NCBI GenBank assembly: GCA_021229015.1
Contig: CM037783.1
Location: 26,542,154-26,606,153, forward strand
Direction: 5' to 3'
Length of the DNA stretch: 64,000 nucleotides
Source: Solen grandis
Taxonomy: Eukaryota; Mollusca; Bivalvia; Adapedonta; Solenidae
Shown here piece after piece: positions 50,125-63,107 of the stretch; position 1 is the first letter of the stretch, and each line of letters opens with the position of its first letter. A program made the position numbers and the translations under genes. The notes beneath the pieces were generated by a model. It made no database searches. It saw nothing but the letters and a program-made list of their open reading frames with translations, and was not told the origin of the DNA.

Positions 50125-50229
50125 CACAGAATCCGCAGAAGAGAGGACATATTGTTTTTGCCCATTGATTATAGTTGCTGCACACGCTCGTATTACGTTG
50201 TCTGCAGGAAGGATCATCCCTACAAACAC
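50125..50229 (-). CDS. ADAMTS exon 16: second ShKT domain
   Basis: Acceptor cacattacag, donor gtgagt, minus strand. Reads VCRDDPSCRQRNTSVCSN, then WAKTICPLFCGFC, again a six-Cys ShKT domain ending FCGFC. 105 bases, phase 1 in and out. Confidence 0.88.
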
Positions 50230-50935
50230 CTGTAATGTGACAAGGTTTTATTTAAAGCATATATTTGAAATCGCTGGCACACTCATAACGTATTATATTT
50301 TTGCAAAATTACAAACATAAAATTTGATTTCTATACTTAAGTTATCATTAGACGTACAGTGGGTTACTAGATATTTTACATTTTTAATAATAGAGCTGTT
50401 AAAAAAACAACAGAAAAAAACCCGCTTATCCGTGTCTGAAAAGCTAAATATCTCAAAACTTTCCAAGCTACTAGAATGGAAATTATGATAATACGCCCTT
50501 AGATTAAAAAAATCCTTTTTAAAGATAGCTGTGATAAGATTCTGAATTTTTCTGGCATCATTCGTCATTAAACACCATTAAACGTCGTTGTATTTCCTAC
50601 ATGCACTGATCTGAATTTACGGTTGTACATGCATATTGTGGATTAAAGAATCGATCTTGTTGCACTGCACTCAAAATTACATTTGTTAGGGAAAATGTAG
50701 CAATAAAACCTAGTATAAACAATAACAGACATCTTAATTATATTGCTACTAAACAACGAGAAATTTTATTTTCTGTCTGAAAAACTCACATCTAATCCTT
50801 GATCCTCACTCAGATTATTGCAAGTCTGTCCAAAACATAAACACAATGAGTTATGAAAATGTACAGTGAGTTCGAAGTTAGTTAAGCTAATCGTTGACTT
50901 CTTTAACATGATTTGTCGATGTAAAACTTGCTTAC
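50230..50935. other. Intron, nothing recognised
   Basis: AT-rich intron between two ShKT exons. Confidence 0.5.
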
Positions 50936-51055
50936 CACAGATTCCACACGACTTTTTACAGTTTTGGAGGGCCCAGGGCCTACAATGACCCAGACATACA
51001 TCTGAACCATATTTTTCAAAACATTTATTCTCTTTATCATCGCAATCCGTACTGG
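50936..51055 (-). CDS. ADAMTS exon 15: first ShKT domain
   Basis: Acceptor tctgcttcag, donor gtaagc, minus strand. The reading STDCDDKENKCFEKYGSDVC, then GHCRPWALQNCKKSCGICG has the six ShKT cysteines and the closing CKKSCGIC typical of the family. 120 bases, phase 1 in and out, following directly on the last TSP1 repeat. Confidence 0.92.
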
Positions 51056-51664
51056 CTGAAGCAGAAACAAACCTGTCCAAATACATCCATATAATATACA
51101 TATATTTATGTAATAAACGTGTTTTTTTTTCAATTTCAAAAGAATTCCTCATAAGTATATAAAAAGATTTCGGTGAAAAAAGATTTGCACCACCCTTCCC
51201 CTACTTCTTGAGATTTATTTATTGATATGAGCAGGCATGACATTGCGAAGTGAATTATACAGAATGGATCAATCTTTTTCTTTTCCTATTTGCAACAACA
51301 TGAATCGTTATCGTGGGTAATAATCACTTTTTTTTCTAAACTCTTATTATTTTTCTCATTGACTTAGATTTTCAAATACACATTGTAAACGGGTAAAAAT
51401 ATAATTGTGCACCATAATAATTCAAAGATATTTAAAATTTAAAATAAAAATCTTATTTGAAGCTCTATTTTAAGCCAGTCATCCCTTTGATGGATTTTAA
51501 CAAAAGCGTTAAAAAATTCTCTGATTAAATGTGCATTAGACTATCGTAATAAATGAATGTAAAAAATAAATGAAATTTGATATTGAGACATGCTGATTCG
51601 GCAAAAAGGGGGGTGGGGTTAACAAAAGAAAATTGGGAGGATCCTTAGCAGAATGCTGACATAC
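51056..51664. other. Intron, nothing recognised
   Basis: AT-rich intron between TSP1 and ShKT exons. Confidence 0.5.
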
Positions 51665-51803
51665 CGTAACATAACCCATCTGAACACCTTTGAGACTTAG
51701 GGGGTTTTTCTATGGCAAAGCAATGATCATCATCTACATTGATTGATGCATAGGTACACCACACAGGTCGAGTCCTTTTCCCTTCGCCACAGGTTTCGGA
51801 GCA
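51665..51803 (-). CDS. ADAMTS exon 14: fourth TSP1 repeat, main part
   Basis: Acceptor tgctactggaag, donor gtatgt, minus strand. Reads CSETCGEGKRTRPVWCTYAS, then IEKPPKSQRCSDGLC: TSP1 from the first Cys pair (CSxTCGxG) to the last Cys. The Trp-containing start of this repeat (GVWKYGNWSK) is at the end of the preceding exon (54610). 139 bases, phase 0 in and phase 1 out. Confidence 0.92.
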
Positions 51804-51969
51804 CTTCCAGTAGCAGGAAAATAAATTTAAATCATGACTGAGGAAATGTATGCAAACACTAGTCACCTACCCGTAAAAAAAAACAACAAAAAATATGTAA
51901 ATCTCCCATGTATATATCATATCTTCCTTAAAATAAAATAAACTAGAACTGCAATTGTCATGGCGAAAA

Positions 51970-54358
51970 TACCCCCCGCATGCCGCTTTGTCACAGGAAT
52001 TTTTTAAATGACACAAATGGGGGTTACAGTTCTTTGGCACTGCACTTCTCTTCAATGAGATCTATCCACATATGAAGTTTCATATTAATCTTTATCCTTT
52101 TTGAGTTATGGTCCGGACAAAAATTAAGTATAAAAAATTACAAAGGGCAATAGCTCCAAAATTATGCAACAGAAAGTTATGGTTCTTGGGCACTGCACTC
52201 CCCCTCAATAAGATCTATCCCCTATGAAGTTTCATCTTAATACGTTTTATACTTTTTGAGTTATTGCCCGGACAAAATTTAAGTATGAAAATTTACAAAG
52301 GGCAATAACTCCAAAACTATACAACAGAGACTTATTGTTCTTGGGCGCTGCACATCCCCTCAATGAGATCTATCCACATATGAAGTTTCATCTTCAAAGC
52401 ATTTATACTTTTTGATTAACAGCCCAAACAAAAATTAAGTATTAACATTTACAAAGGGCAATAACTCCAAAATTACGTGAAAAGAGTTATGGTTTATGGT
52501 CACTGTACGCCCCCCTCAGTGAGATCTATCGACATATGAAGTTTCATCTTGATATCTTTAGTACTTTTTGAGTAACGGCCCGGACAAAATTTAAGTATGA
52601 AAATTTACAACGGACAATAACTCCAAAATTACGTGAAAAGAGTTATGGTTTATGGTCTATGTACGCCCCCCTAAGTGAGATCTATCGACATATGAAGTTT
52701 CATCTTGATATCTTTAGTACTTTTTGAGTAACGGCCCGGACAAAATTTAAGTATGAAAATTTACAACGGACAATAACTCCAAAATTACGCGACAGAGAGT
52801 TATGGTTCTTAGACACTGCACGCTCTATCAATGAGATCTATCTATATATGAAGTTTCCTCTTGATTTCTTTTATACTTTTTGAGTTACGGCCCAGACAAA
52901 ATTTAAGTATGAAAATTTACAAAGGGCAATAACTCCAAAACTATACAACAGAGACTTATTGTTCTTGGGCGCTGCACATCCCCTCAAGAGATTTTCTTCA
53001 AAGCTTTTATACTTTTTGATTAACAGCCCAAACAAAAATTAAGTATTAACATTTACAAAGGGCAATAACTCCAAAATTACGTGAAAAGAGTTATGGTTTA
53101 TGGTCACTGTACGCCCCCCTCAGTGAGATCTATCGACGTATGAAGTTTCATCTTGATATCTTTAGTACTTTTTGAGTATCGGCCCGGACAAAATTTAAGT
53201 ATGAAAATTTACAACGGACAATAACCAAAATTACACAGAGAGTTATGGTTCTTAGACACTGCACGCTCTATCAATGAGATCTATCTATATATGAAGTTTC
53301 CTCTTGATTTCTTTAGTACTTTTTGAGTAACGGCCCGGACAAAATTTAAGTATGAAAATTTACAACGGACAATAACTCCAAAATTACGCGACAGAGAGTT
53401 ATGGTTCTTAGACACTGCACGCTCTATCAATGAGATCTATCTATATATGAAGTTTCCTCTTGATTTCTTTTATACTTTTTGAGTTACGGCCCAGACAAAA
53501 TTTAAGTATGAAAATTTACAAAGGGCAATAACTCCAAAACTATACAACAGAGACTTATTGTTCTTGGGCGCTGCACATCCCCTCAATGAGATCTATCCAC
53601 ATATGAAGTTTCATCTTCAAAGCTTTTATACTTTTTGATTAACAGCCCAAACAAAAATTAAGTATGAAAATTTACAAAGGACAATAACTCCAACATTACG
53701 CGACAGAGAGTTATGGTTCTTGGTCACTGCACGCCCCCTCAATGAGATCTATCCTCTTATGATGTTTCATCTTGATGCCTTTTACTCTTTTTGAGTTAAG
53801 GCCCGGACAAAAATTAAGTATAAAAATTTACAAAGGACAATAACTCAAAATTACGCGACAGAGAGTTATGGTTCTTGATCACTGCACTCCCCCCAAATGA
53901 GATCTATCTACATATGATGTTTCATCTTGATGCCTTTTACTCTTTTTGAGTTAAGGACCGGACAAAAATTAAGTATGAAAAATTACAAAGGGCAATAACT
54001 CAAAAATTACGCGACAGAGAGTTATGGTTCTTCGTCACTGCACTTCCCCCAAATGAGATCTATCCACATATGAAGTTTCATCTTGATGCCTTTTATACTT
54101 TTTGAGTTACGGCCCGGACAAAAAATTAAGTATGAAAATTTACAAAGGGCAATAACTCAAAATTACGCGACAGAGAGTTATGGTTCTTGGTCACTGCAAT
54201 CCCCCCAAATGAGATCTATCCACATATGATGTTTCATCTTGATGCCTTTTATTCTTTTTGAGTTACAGCCCGGACAAAAAAACCGACGGCCGGACGGCCA
54301 GACAGACAAGCTGAATCCAGTATACCCCCTTACAACTTTATTGTACGGGGGGTATAAT
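51970..54358 (-). repeat. Block of about 14 tandem ~160-bp repeats with hairpin end
   Basis: The unit has 'tttacaaagggcaataactc', 'gagagttatggttcttggtc', 'actgcac..ccc', 'gagatctatccacatatgaa' and 'tttttgagttacggcccgga'. It ends with gacggccggacggccagaca, then tatacccccttacaa...ttgtacggggggtata (54320-54356), a hairpin. The family is related to that in the repeats at 20484 and 27012. Strand is arbitrary. It occupies most of the intron between the exons at 51803 and 54610. Confidence 0.82.
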
Positions 54359-54609
54359 TATATAATGATGCATGTAATTATCTAATAATGCAATCGTGGG
54401 AGGTTCGTCAGCAACCATGGGATCTAGAACTGCCACACAGAGGATGAGATACAAAATTCTTTTGTCTACAATTTCTCTCTTTGGTTTAGAGTTTGAAACA
54501 ACAACCTACATCTATGGAAAGAAAGTGTTCTTTTCTTAAGACCAATGTTGTTTTAAGATATGAGATCGACATACAAGTATATGAGTATTTAAGTTGAATA
54601 AAACATCAC

Positions 54610-54714
54610 CTTGGACCAGTTTCCATACTTCCACACCCCTAGGCAGGGCCTGTCGCCGCACTCCTCAGTGATGTTAGGCTTGTTGGTGTGGCTACAGTTT
54701 TCTGGCTTTATTGT
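54610..54714 (-). CDS. ADAMTS exon 13: end of third and start of fourth TSP1 repeat
   Basis: Acceptor tatccaccag, donor gtgatg, minus strand. Reads TIKPENCSHTNKPNITEECG, then DRPC (end of TSP1) and GVWKYGNWSK (start of the next). 105 bases, whole codons, phase 0 in and out. Both halves complete repeats in the adjoining exons. Confidence 0.9.
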
Positions 54715-55705
54715 CTGGTGGATACAAAATATATGAGTGCTGATACTCCAGGGAGGCCAGTTGCGGGGAAAACATGTTCGTACTATCTTATTAGCTCAGA
54801 AGCATCCAAGGAATAACCGACCTACAGCATGTCAGTTATAAGGTATCCCGATCATTCAAGCACATTGTTTTTTGAAACTATTTTGGGCTTCTGATGAAAA
54901 GAAACAGTGCCTTGTTTAAAGATTAAAGTAATGGAAAATGTAGAACGTTTATATGATGCCCGTACGAATCATTATCTGTAAAGCATTTTATCAAAGGAAG
55001 CAGGAAGTCAAATGTAGCATACATAAAATCTCTGTATTAAAGCGTACATCTCCACCGCATCTGGTGGAATTAAAACATTATAATAGAGTGCACCGTATTT
55101 CAGCCATACGGAGACAGTGAAACAGACTATAAGTAACTGCAGGTATTTATAAAGAGAAGTGTTGTGATAAAATAACTACAATTGTATTGTTGTTTGTTAA
55201 ATTTAATGTCCCACCGACAGTATTTCAATCGTTTGGAGGTTATGTTTACTTGAGACAGATGTAGTTCTGCAACACTGCAGTATCATACCGTAAACATGTA
55301 GCATGATACCACACCAAGTCACATTATCCTGACACCAGGTCAACCAGTCCTTGAACTATCCATATCTGCTGAGCGGCAAGCAAGTACCATTTTTACGACT
55401 TTGGTATGTCGCGACAAGGAATAGAACCCACGACATCAAGCTCCCGACTAACTACTCGGCAACCGAGGACTGTAAAGTACGTTTATAAAAAAAAAAACAC
55501 CAAAAAAAAAAAACGTATTTCAGTCACCTCAACAAACAATATATAATGGTGCCTAACATTTTTTCTGTGCGTATCTACCAATCAAAATCTTTAAAATACT
55601 CATTCGTCACTGTCGCACATCCTTATCTCTAAGTAGGAAAAATGTGGGGTTAGACAGCTGCGTCCAAAAAAGTTGATACGCGATGTGAATATAGTAAAAA
55701 CGTAC
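54715..55705. other. Intron containing a SINE
   Basis: Apart from the SINE at 55205-55472, no repeat or exon was recognised; a poly(A)-like stretch lies at about 55488-55512. Confidence 0.5.
55205..55472 (-). mobile_element. tRNA-derived SINE, family A, copy 4
   Basis: Minus strand begins gtcctcggttgccgagtagt, then gtgggttctattccttgtcg (B-box type), cgacataccaaagtcgtaaa, and ends gaaatactgtcggtgggaca. Same structure as the copy at 6943. Confidence 0.78.
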
Positions 55706-55805
55706 CGTATACAAGCCCTCGTATTTATACGCGCATGAAACGTTTCGAGTTTTTGTTCCATTCCCACAAGATGCTGAACAATCACCCCACGCCCCTGTTA
55801 ACCAC
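55706..55805 (-). CDS. ADAMTS exon 12: third TSP1 repeat, first half
   Basis: Acceptor gttttgtag, donor gtacgt, minus strand. Reads WLTGAWGDCSASCGNGTKTR, then NVSCAYKYEGLYT: a clear TSP1 start (W...W..CS.SCG.G...R.V.C). 100 bases, takes one base to finish a Gln codon with the preceding exon, phase 0 out. Confidence 0.92.
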
Positions 55806-55859
55806 CTACAAAACAAAACAAAAACGTTTCCATCCTTATATTAGCGCATCATGTCTATT

Positions 55860-58376
55860 GAGTATACCATAACTGACATTAGTATACCATAACGGATATT
55901 AGTATACCATAACTGACGTTAGTATACCATAAGTGACATTAATATACCATAACTGACATGAGTATACCATAACTGACGTGAGTATACCATAACTGACATA
56001 AGTATACCATAACTGACATGAGTTTACCATAACTGACGTGAGTATACCATAACTGACGTGAGTATACCATAACTGACGTGAGTATACCATAACTGACATG
56101 AGTATACCATAACTGACATGAGTATACCATAACTGACATGAGTATACCATAACTGACATTAGTATACCATAACTGACATGCGTATACCATAACTGACATA
56201 AGTATACCATAACTGACATGAGTATACCATAACTGACTTAAGTATACCATAACTGCCATGAGTATACCATAACTGACATGAGTATACCATAACTGACATG
56301 AGTATATCATAACTGACGTGAGTATACCATAACTGACGTGAGTATACCATAACTGACATGAGTATAACATTACTGACATTAGTATACCATAACTGACATT
56401 AGTATACCATAACTGACGTGAGTAAACCATAACTGATATGAGTATACCATAACTGACATTAGTATACCATAACTGACATGAGTATACCATAACTGACGTG
56501 AGTATAACATAACTGACATTAGTATACCATAACTGATATGCGTATACCATAACTGACGTGAGTATACCATAACTGACATTAGGTTACCATAACTGACGTG
56601 AGTATACCATAACTGACATTTGCATACCATAACTGACATGAGTAAACCATAACTGACATTAGTATACCATAACTGACATGAGTATACCATAACTGACATG
56701 AGTATACCATAACTGACGTGAGTATACCATAACTGACGTGAGTATACCGTAACTGACGTGAGTATACCATAACTAACATAAGTATACCATAACTGACATG
56801 AGTATACCATAACTGACATGAGTATACCATAACTGATATGCGTTTAGCATAACTGACGTGAGTATACCATAACTGACATGAGTATACAATAACTGACTTA
56901 GTATACAATAACTGACGTGAGTATACCATAACTGACATGAGTATACCATAACTGACATAAGTATACCATAACTGACATTAGTATACCATAACTGACGTGA
57001 GTATACCATAACTGATATGAGTATACCATAACTGATATTAGTATACCATAACTGACATTAGTATACCATAACTGACATGCATATACCATAACTGACGTGA
57101 GTATACCATAACTGACATGAGTATACCATAACTGACATGAGTATACCATAACTGACATAAGTATACCATAACTGACATTAGTATACCATAACTGACATGA
57201 GTATACCATAACTGATATGCGTTTAGCATAACTGCCGTGAGTATACCATAACTGACATGAGTATACAATAACTGACTTAGTATACAATAACTGACGTGAG
57301 TATACCATAACTGACATGAGTATACCATAACTGACGTGAGTATACCATAAGTGACATAAGTATACCATAACTGACGTGAGTATACCATAACTGACATGAG
57401 TATACCATAACTGACGTGAGTATTCCATAACTGACATAAGTATACCATAACTGACATTAGTATACAATAACTGACATTAGTATACAATAACTGACATTAG
57501 TATACAATAACTGACATTAGTATACAATAACTGACATTAGTATACAATAACTGACATTAGTATACCATAACTGACGTGAGTATACCATAACTGACGTGAG
57601 TATACCATAACTGACATGAGTATACCATAACTGACATGAATATACCATAACTGACGTTAGTATACCATAACTGACATGAGTATACCATAACTGACATTAG
57701 TATACCATAACTGATATGCGTTTAGCATAACTGACGTGAGTATACCATAACTGACATGAGTATACAATAACTGACTTAGTATACAATAACTGACGTGAGT
57801 ATACCATAAATGACATGAGTATACCATAACTGAGGTGAGTATACCATAACTGACATGCGTATACCATAACTGACGTGAGTATACCATAACTGACATAAGT
57901 ATACCATAACTGACATGAGTATACCATAACTGACATGAGTATACCATAACTGACGTGAGTATACCATAACTGACATTAGTATACCATAACTGACATGAGT
58001 ATACCATAACTGACATTAGTATACCATAACTGACGTGAGTATACCATAACTAACAAGAGTATACCATAACTGACGTGAGTATACCATAACTGACATTAGT
58101 ATACCATAACTGACGTGAGTATACCATAACTGACATTAGTATACCATAACTGACATTAGTATACCATAACTGACATGAGTATACCATAACTGACATTAGT
58201 ATACCATAACTGACATGAGTATACCATAACTGACATGAGTATACCATAACTTACATAAGTATACCATAACTGACATTAGTATACCATAACTGACATAAGT
58301 ATACCATAACTGGCATGAGTATACCATAACTGACATAAGTATACCATAACTGACGTGAGTATACCATAATTGACAT
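55860..58376. repeat. 20-bp satellite array, about 125 copies
   Basis: Unit agtataccataactgacatg with variants at the last three positions (atg, gtg, att, ata) and occasional deletions. 2.5 kb long, in the intron between exons at 59188 and 55805. Longer-range copies of variant order are visible (for example the 'gatatgcgtttagcataactg' version at about 56836, 57217 and 57713). All minus frames are free of stops because 20 is not divisible by three. Confidence 0.96.
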
Positions 58377-58664
58377 ATAGATGCATTTTTGAACCACACA
58401 GCAAATGGCATGCAGTATTATTGATTCATTAATATTTAATATTCCACATCTAATGAAAATGTAAGTTTTTTGTTTATCAATACATGCAGTTAATTTACCT
58501 TTATCCATTGACATTTATAAACAAATTACTTGCCACAGGCTGTTACATAGAAAATGAATGTGGAGTTTGGAAAAGATATAGCTAACGTCATTATTTATTT
58601 TTATTTGATAACATTGTTCAAAACACGTACAAGGTTTGCTAATTTCATAAAAGTGTAAAGTGTA

Positions 58665-59000
58665 CAGGAGCAAGTATTAGGATGCTATCTTGTAATCTTC
58701 ATACACGTGCAAGGTACTGCGATACTATCTTGAAAACTTGATACACGTGCAAGGTGTTAGGATGCTATTTTGAAAACTTAATTAGCGTGGACGGTTTTAG
58801 GATGCTTTCTTGAAATCTTAATACACATGCACGGTGTTAGGATGCTTTCTTGAAATCTTAATACACATGCACGGTGTTAGGATGCTTTCTTGAAATCTTA
58901 TTACACATGCACGGTGTTAGGATGCTATCTTGAAATCTTAATACACATGCACGGTGTTAGGATGCTATCTTGAAACCTTGCTACACGCTGAAGCTTAAGG
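58665..59000. repeat. 40-bp minisatellite, about 8 copies
   Basis: Unit acacatgcacggtgttagga followed by tgct(t/a)tcttgaaatcttaat, degenerate at both ends. Confidence 0.85.
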
Positions 59001-59187
59001 GTGCTACTTTTAAACTTTGCTACAAATGTAGGATCAATATTTTCTAGGCAGGACGAGACGAAAATGCATGTGTGATAAACTTATGTCAATCAAGTTAAAA
59101 GATATAATTGGAAGGATCTCGCACCGAAAATGGTTTGATGGTAATTTCAGTAACTGTTTGAAATACGATAAAATTGGAAATACTTAC

Positions 59188-59308
59188 TGCGGGGGACAAA
59201 AAAAGTCGTTGCAAACAATCGCTTCTTTTGGCCTCTTTTTAATGTCACAAAGGTAATCTTCAACAACTACTGAGGAATTTACACACTTCACGACCCTTTC
59301 TATGTGAC
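59188..59308 (-). CDS. ADAMTS exon 11: second TSP1 repeat, second half
   Basis: Acceptor cctatttacag, donor gtaagt, minus strand. Reads HIERVVKCVNSSVVVEDYLC, then KRPKEAIVCNDFFCPP, the C-terminal half of TSP1 (R.V.C......D..C....P.....CN...CP). It needs the CSASCGKG start found only at the exon at 63558-63465; the join gives Gly in phase 1. 121 bases, leaves two bases for the next exon. Confidence 0.92.
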
Positions 59309-59473
59309 CTGTAAATAGGTAGCTTACTGCTTCACTACAATCTTCTCTAAAGTTGTGTAAAGTAGTAGTGTAAGACTTAAAATAACAGGGGCACATTTTT
59401 GTGGAGGCCACATTTGTGTGGAGGTCAATATCTGGGACGTTCCGAGCGCGACGGCACACGATATGTCGATGGA

Positions 59474-59874
59474 AACGCCCGAGGTTGATTCGTCGCTATT
59501 CGGAAAAATGAGCAGGTAAAGTCGGAGCGATGGAGCTTTATCGATATAAGCCAAATTTGATACTACAGGATTAACTTTAAGCTAAAACGAAATAAAATGC
59601 GTTATTGCTCCGACTTTATTAATAGTCGCGGAACGTAGAATTACAAGACTGTACTTCGCTATGTCTGCACTGAAACTGAAAGCACACATTATCGGGTAAT
59701 GCAATGGATAGTTTGTCAGCAACAATGATTTGTAGGGAAAAAAAGTCTCGATGCATCGGATATAAATAATATATAGTCGGAGCAATAACGCATTTGGCTT
59801 ATATCGATAACGCTCTGTCGCTCCGACTTAACTTGTTCACTTTTCCGAAAAGCGACGAATCAACCTCGGGCGTT
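59474..59874. mobile_element. ~400-bp element with long terminal inverted repeats
   Basis: The left arm begins aacgcccgaggttgattcgt and includes gtcggagcgatggagctttatcgatataagccaaat; the right arm is its reverse complement with few changes, ending cctcgggcgtt at 59874. Arms are about 85 bases. No coding sequence, so a foldback/MITE-type element. It lies about 165 bases upstream (minus sense) of the TSP1 exon at 59308, in the intron. Confidence 0.75.
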
Positions 59875-60200
59875 CTACACTACTACTGCATGTGTAAGCA
59901 GATAAAGGACAAAGTAAAACATGAATCATTATTTTATTTAGTCAAGCATGCATACATAGAACACGCAACTGCTATTTGAAATTCTATCTTTAACTAGACA
60001 ACAAAATGATTTGATTTTATTAAGCTTAACACATTACTTCAACAGACACCCATTTTATGTTGAGACCAAACATTTTCAAATATACGCGCTGTTTCTGACT
60101 TGCGTTCGTTTTACATTCGTTTTATTTTGCTTTTAAGGTATGACCCACCTAATTCTCCATATTTTTAATAAACCTAAAATGACGATATAATCATATTTGA

Positions 60201-60430
60201 ATGATCTCCGTGGCCGAGATGGTAAAGTCGCTGACTTTAATACTCACTCAGCCCCTCACCGCGTGGGTTCGAATCCCGGCAGGGTCATTCGGATTTTCAT
60301 GTGAGGAAGCCTTCCAGCTGACTTGCGGTAGGTCGGTGGTTCTACCCGGATGCCTCCGTGCATTCAGAGTCTTCCTCCACCTGTAATTAGCTGGACGTCG
60401 CTATATGACTCAAATAGTCATGTCAAGTCA
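60201..60430 (+). mobile_element. tRNA-derived SINE, family B, with tRNA-like head
   Basis: Begins atgatctccgtggccgagat (A-box region) and has gtgggttcgaatcccggcag (B box), then cttccagctgacttgcggta, and ends in gtcatgtcaagtcaatt. A related copy without the head is at 32450. The sequence between the boxes does not make a proper tRNA fold, so it is called SINE and not a tRNA gene. Confidence 0.8.
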
Positions 60431-60779
60431 ATTAATTCAGTCTACGAATACACTGACGAGAAGCAATACATGGAATGCATTGGACCACGAAGGCTCTTAA
60501 AACGTGCAAAGCCACATTGTGATTCTTTAAGCAACACGATCGACCCCGACCAGCCATTGGCATCACCGGCAACAGTGGTCGATACTCGTCTCACCACGCA
60601 AAAATAACTTAAACCGAATGACCTTAGATAACCATACACGGGACAAGTGTCGACGAAATGTGTCACGCTCACCAGCCAACCAATCTAATCAGCATTTGGC
60701 GATGCCAACCGATGACGAGTCTGCTTAAAATAACTAGGAAGACGGTCAAGGTCCACGTGATACTACCCATTCATATTTC

Positions 60780-62150
60780 AATCTCAGTGTATTATCGTGG
60801 AACATTGCTGGGTTAGCAAAATATTCAGACAATACCGAAATTATATATTTTCTCTAAACTTTTAACATTATAAGTATTTGTGAAACTTGGAGCGATAGAA
60901 GTGTAGAATTCAATAATTATTTGAAAATTTAACCTGTTATGATTCTGTGAGACAACGTCGGTATAGCAGTATACGTTAGTAATTGGTAACAATCTTAAAA
61001 AATAATGTCGCCTATTTGTGTAGATTTTAAGGATTTTGTAGTGCTATTATTCTCATTATCTAAGTTGTTTAATATGAAAGATATTATGTATTTCACATGT
61101 GTGTCACCAGAATGATCTACTATTTTCGAAAATTGTAACGAATAAAATAGTATACTGAAAATACAAAATGACTTAGAAGAAATACAGCAAATATATCAAG
61201 ACACTTTACTATTTCTTACTATTTCTGGCAGGTGATTTTAATAGTATTCGGATTTTGTTTATAGCTAAGTTGATTACGAAACCTCATCATTTGATATTCC
61301 GAGACATAACTGAGATATAATAGGAGGTAACAATTTTTGCAAGACACTTGTAAATATGTTTTGTGTATATGATATTCATTTGTTAAATAGGAGCTTTGAC
61401 ACCGATAAAAAATGAGAATGTTCATGTTTTGCGAATGATGGAACCAGTGTCGTAGATTATATGATTGCTTCCACTGAACTCTTTGATTGCATAAATATTT
61501 CCATTGTTTAGAACGAGATGAATCCGACCATTTCCCGATTTCATGCCAATTTAAATATTGTATAAGAAAGTACCACATAATATATCTAATCTTGAAAACA
61601 AAAATAGTAATATCCACTTATTAGAACGATTCAAATGGCGTGGAATCAAACGACAAACGTTTCAGTCAAAAATTTATAAAAATATTGCATGAAAAAAGAA
61701 AAATAAATATAACAGATGTAATTTCGTATGATATTAATGGAGCTATTGACCTTATAACAACTCTTTACTATTGTCTGGAAAAACAATGGAAGTGAACATG
61801 AATATTACATATGACGTACAGCCACCATGGGACGCTAAATCAGAAGATTAGAAATAACGACTAATACGTTTCAGGATTACTAGCTCTAACGACGACCTTC
61901 GTAATTATAAAGAGAAATAAAATGATTTAAAAGAACATGCAAAACTAAGATATATACATATTAGGAAATGAAAGAGAATAACTCTTTAGTAATCAAAACG
62001 ATCCCAAGACAGTCTGGTCAATGATAAAACGATGTAATCAGTGGTACAAAAATAGTTATAAAGAGTTTACTGTTTGTATGTTGGTTTTCGAAAAGCATTC
62101 GATAATATCACCAGTTATTTAAATGTTTGAAAAAAGGGTATACATCGTCG
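60780..62150 (+). mobile_element. Decayed LINE: endonuclease and start of reverse transcriptase
   Basis: The plus strand gives LSVLSWNIAGLAKYSDN, ICETWSDRSVEF, LAGDFNSIRI (61223-61252), ANDGTSVVDYMIASTEL and, one frame over, ERDESDHFPISC, in the order of an APE-type LINE endonuclease. Farther on are weak pieces such as KTVWSMIKRCNQ and VCMLVFEKHSI. Many stops and frameshifts; inactive. Confidence 0.72.
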
Positions 62151-63107
62151 CATTAGGTGAATGTGGACGACTCCCACTTAATAAATTGTAGAAGATACTG
62201 GTGAACCTTAATACAGATGCCACCGCACAAATTTCCCCGTAATTGTTATCTTATGTTAAAGTCACTTGATAATGTTAATAGATCTTGCTGGGAAAATAAA
62301 ATTTGTTTTATTTAAGTATGGATTTGGTTATGTATGGATTTCACAAGATGTCGGTAATAAAAAATTATTTGTTTCTCATTTTAAGCAACGGATTAAAAAT
62401 TCAAATGCTTACTATGTCAAAGGACTTTCGCTACTTAAAGAAATGTGTGGGCAAAGAATTATGTATTTATGCACAACTACATATGCAAGTATATTGGGTA
62501 TATGTGTAACAAATCCCTGTTGTATAGAGGAGTTGCGTTCATATATGATCAAGGACCATCACTCTAAAAACAAATGGGTGAGTATGAAATGCTGACTTCA
62601 TGAAGACGAGTGCAATTGATAAATTTGAACCCATTTAAACTTGTAGTGCAAGAGGTTTTGTGTTCACAATGTTCTTACATAACTCTATAGAAGAAAAAGT
62701 GACAAAGGGCCATACATTTCATGTGAGCACAGAATCATATTTCAATCACATATAACTACATATAAAGTTGAGTATTGTGATTAATTTTGAACCAAAATCC
62801 TCAGTAATGTAAGAGGGGTTGTGCTCACAAGACTCTGCTTCATAACTGAATATAGGGAAAATGACAAAGGACCACTATTATTTTAAGTTTTATGTGAACA
62901 CGCACTCCAGTCTTCATGCACAACTACATATATAGGTAATTTTTGTGGGTAAGTTTGAACCAAACCACTCTGATAGTTTTTGAGGAGATGCGATTAAAGG
63001 GTTTTGCTAGCGGACAGACAGACAAACCCGTGGACGACTTGGGATATAACATAATACAGACCTTCTGGCGTATAATAACACCAATACATACCCAAATGCT
63101 GCTTAAA
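62151..63107. other. Intron, weak dispersed-repeat similarity
   Basis: Two or three diverged copies of a segment with 'gttgtgctcacaag' and 'acaaagg.cca' and 'acaactacatata.a' (62580-62980), ending in agcggacagacagacaaacc. No exon was found. Confidence 0.45.

Noticed and set aside
55899..58514. Many long minus-strand open frames with repeated SVMVYSCQLWYT-type text, seeming to encode a repetitive protein
   Set aside because: They come from a 20-bp tandem repeat that has no stop in any minus frame; frames overlap each other and no start, splice or signal evidence exists.
60201..60290. Possible tRNA gene
   Set aside because: A and B boxes are present but stems do not pair as in a tRNA, and the sequence continues into a repeated SINE body found elsewhere in the window.
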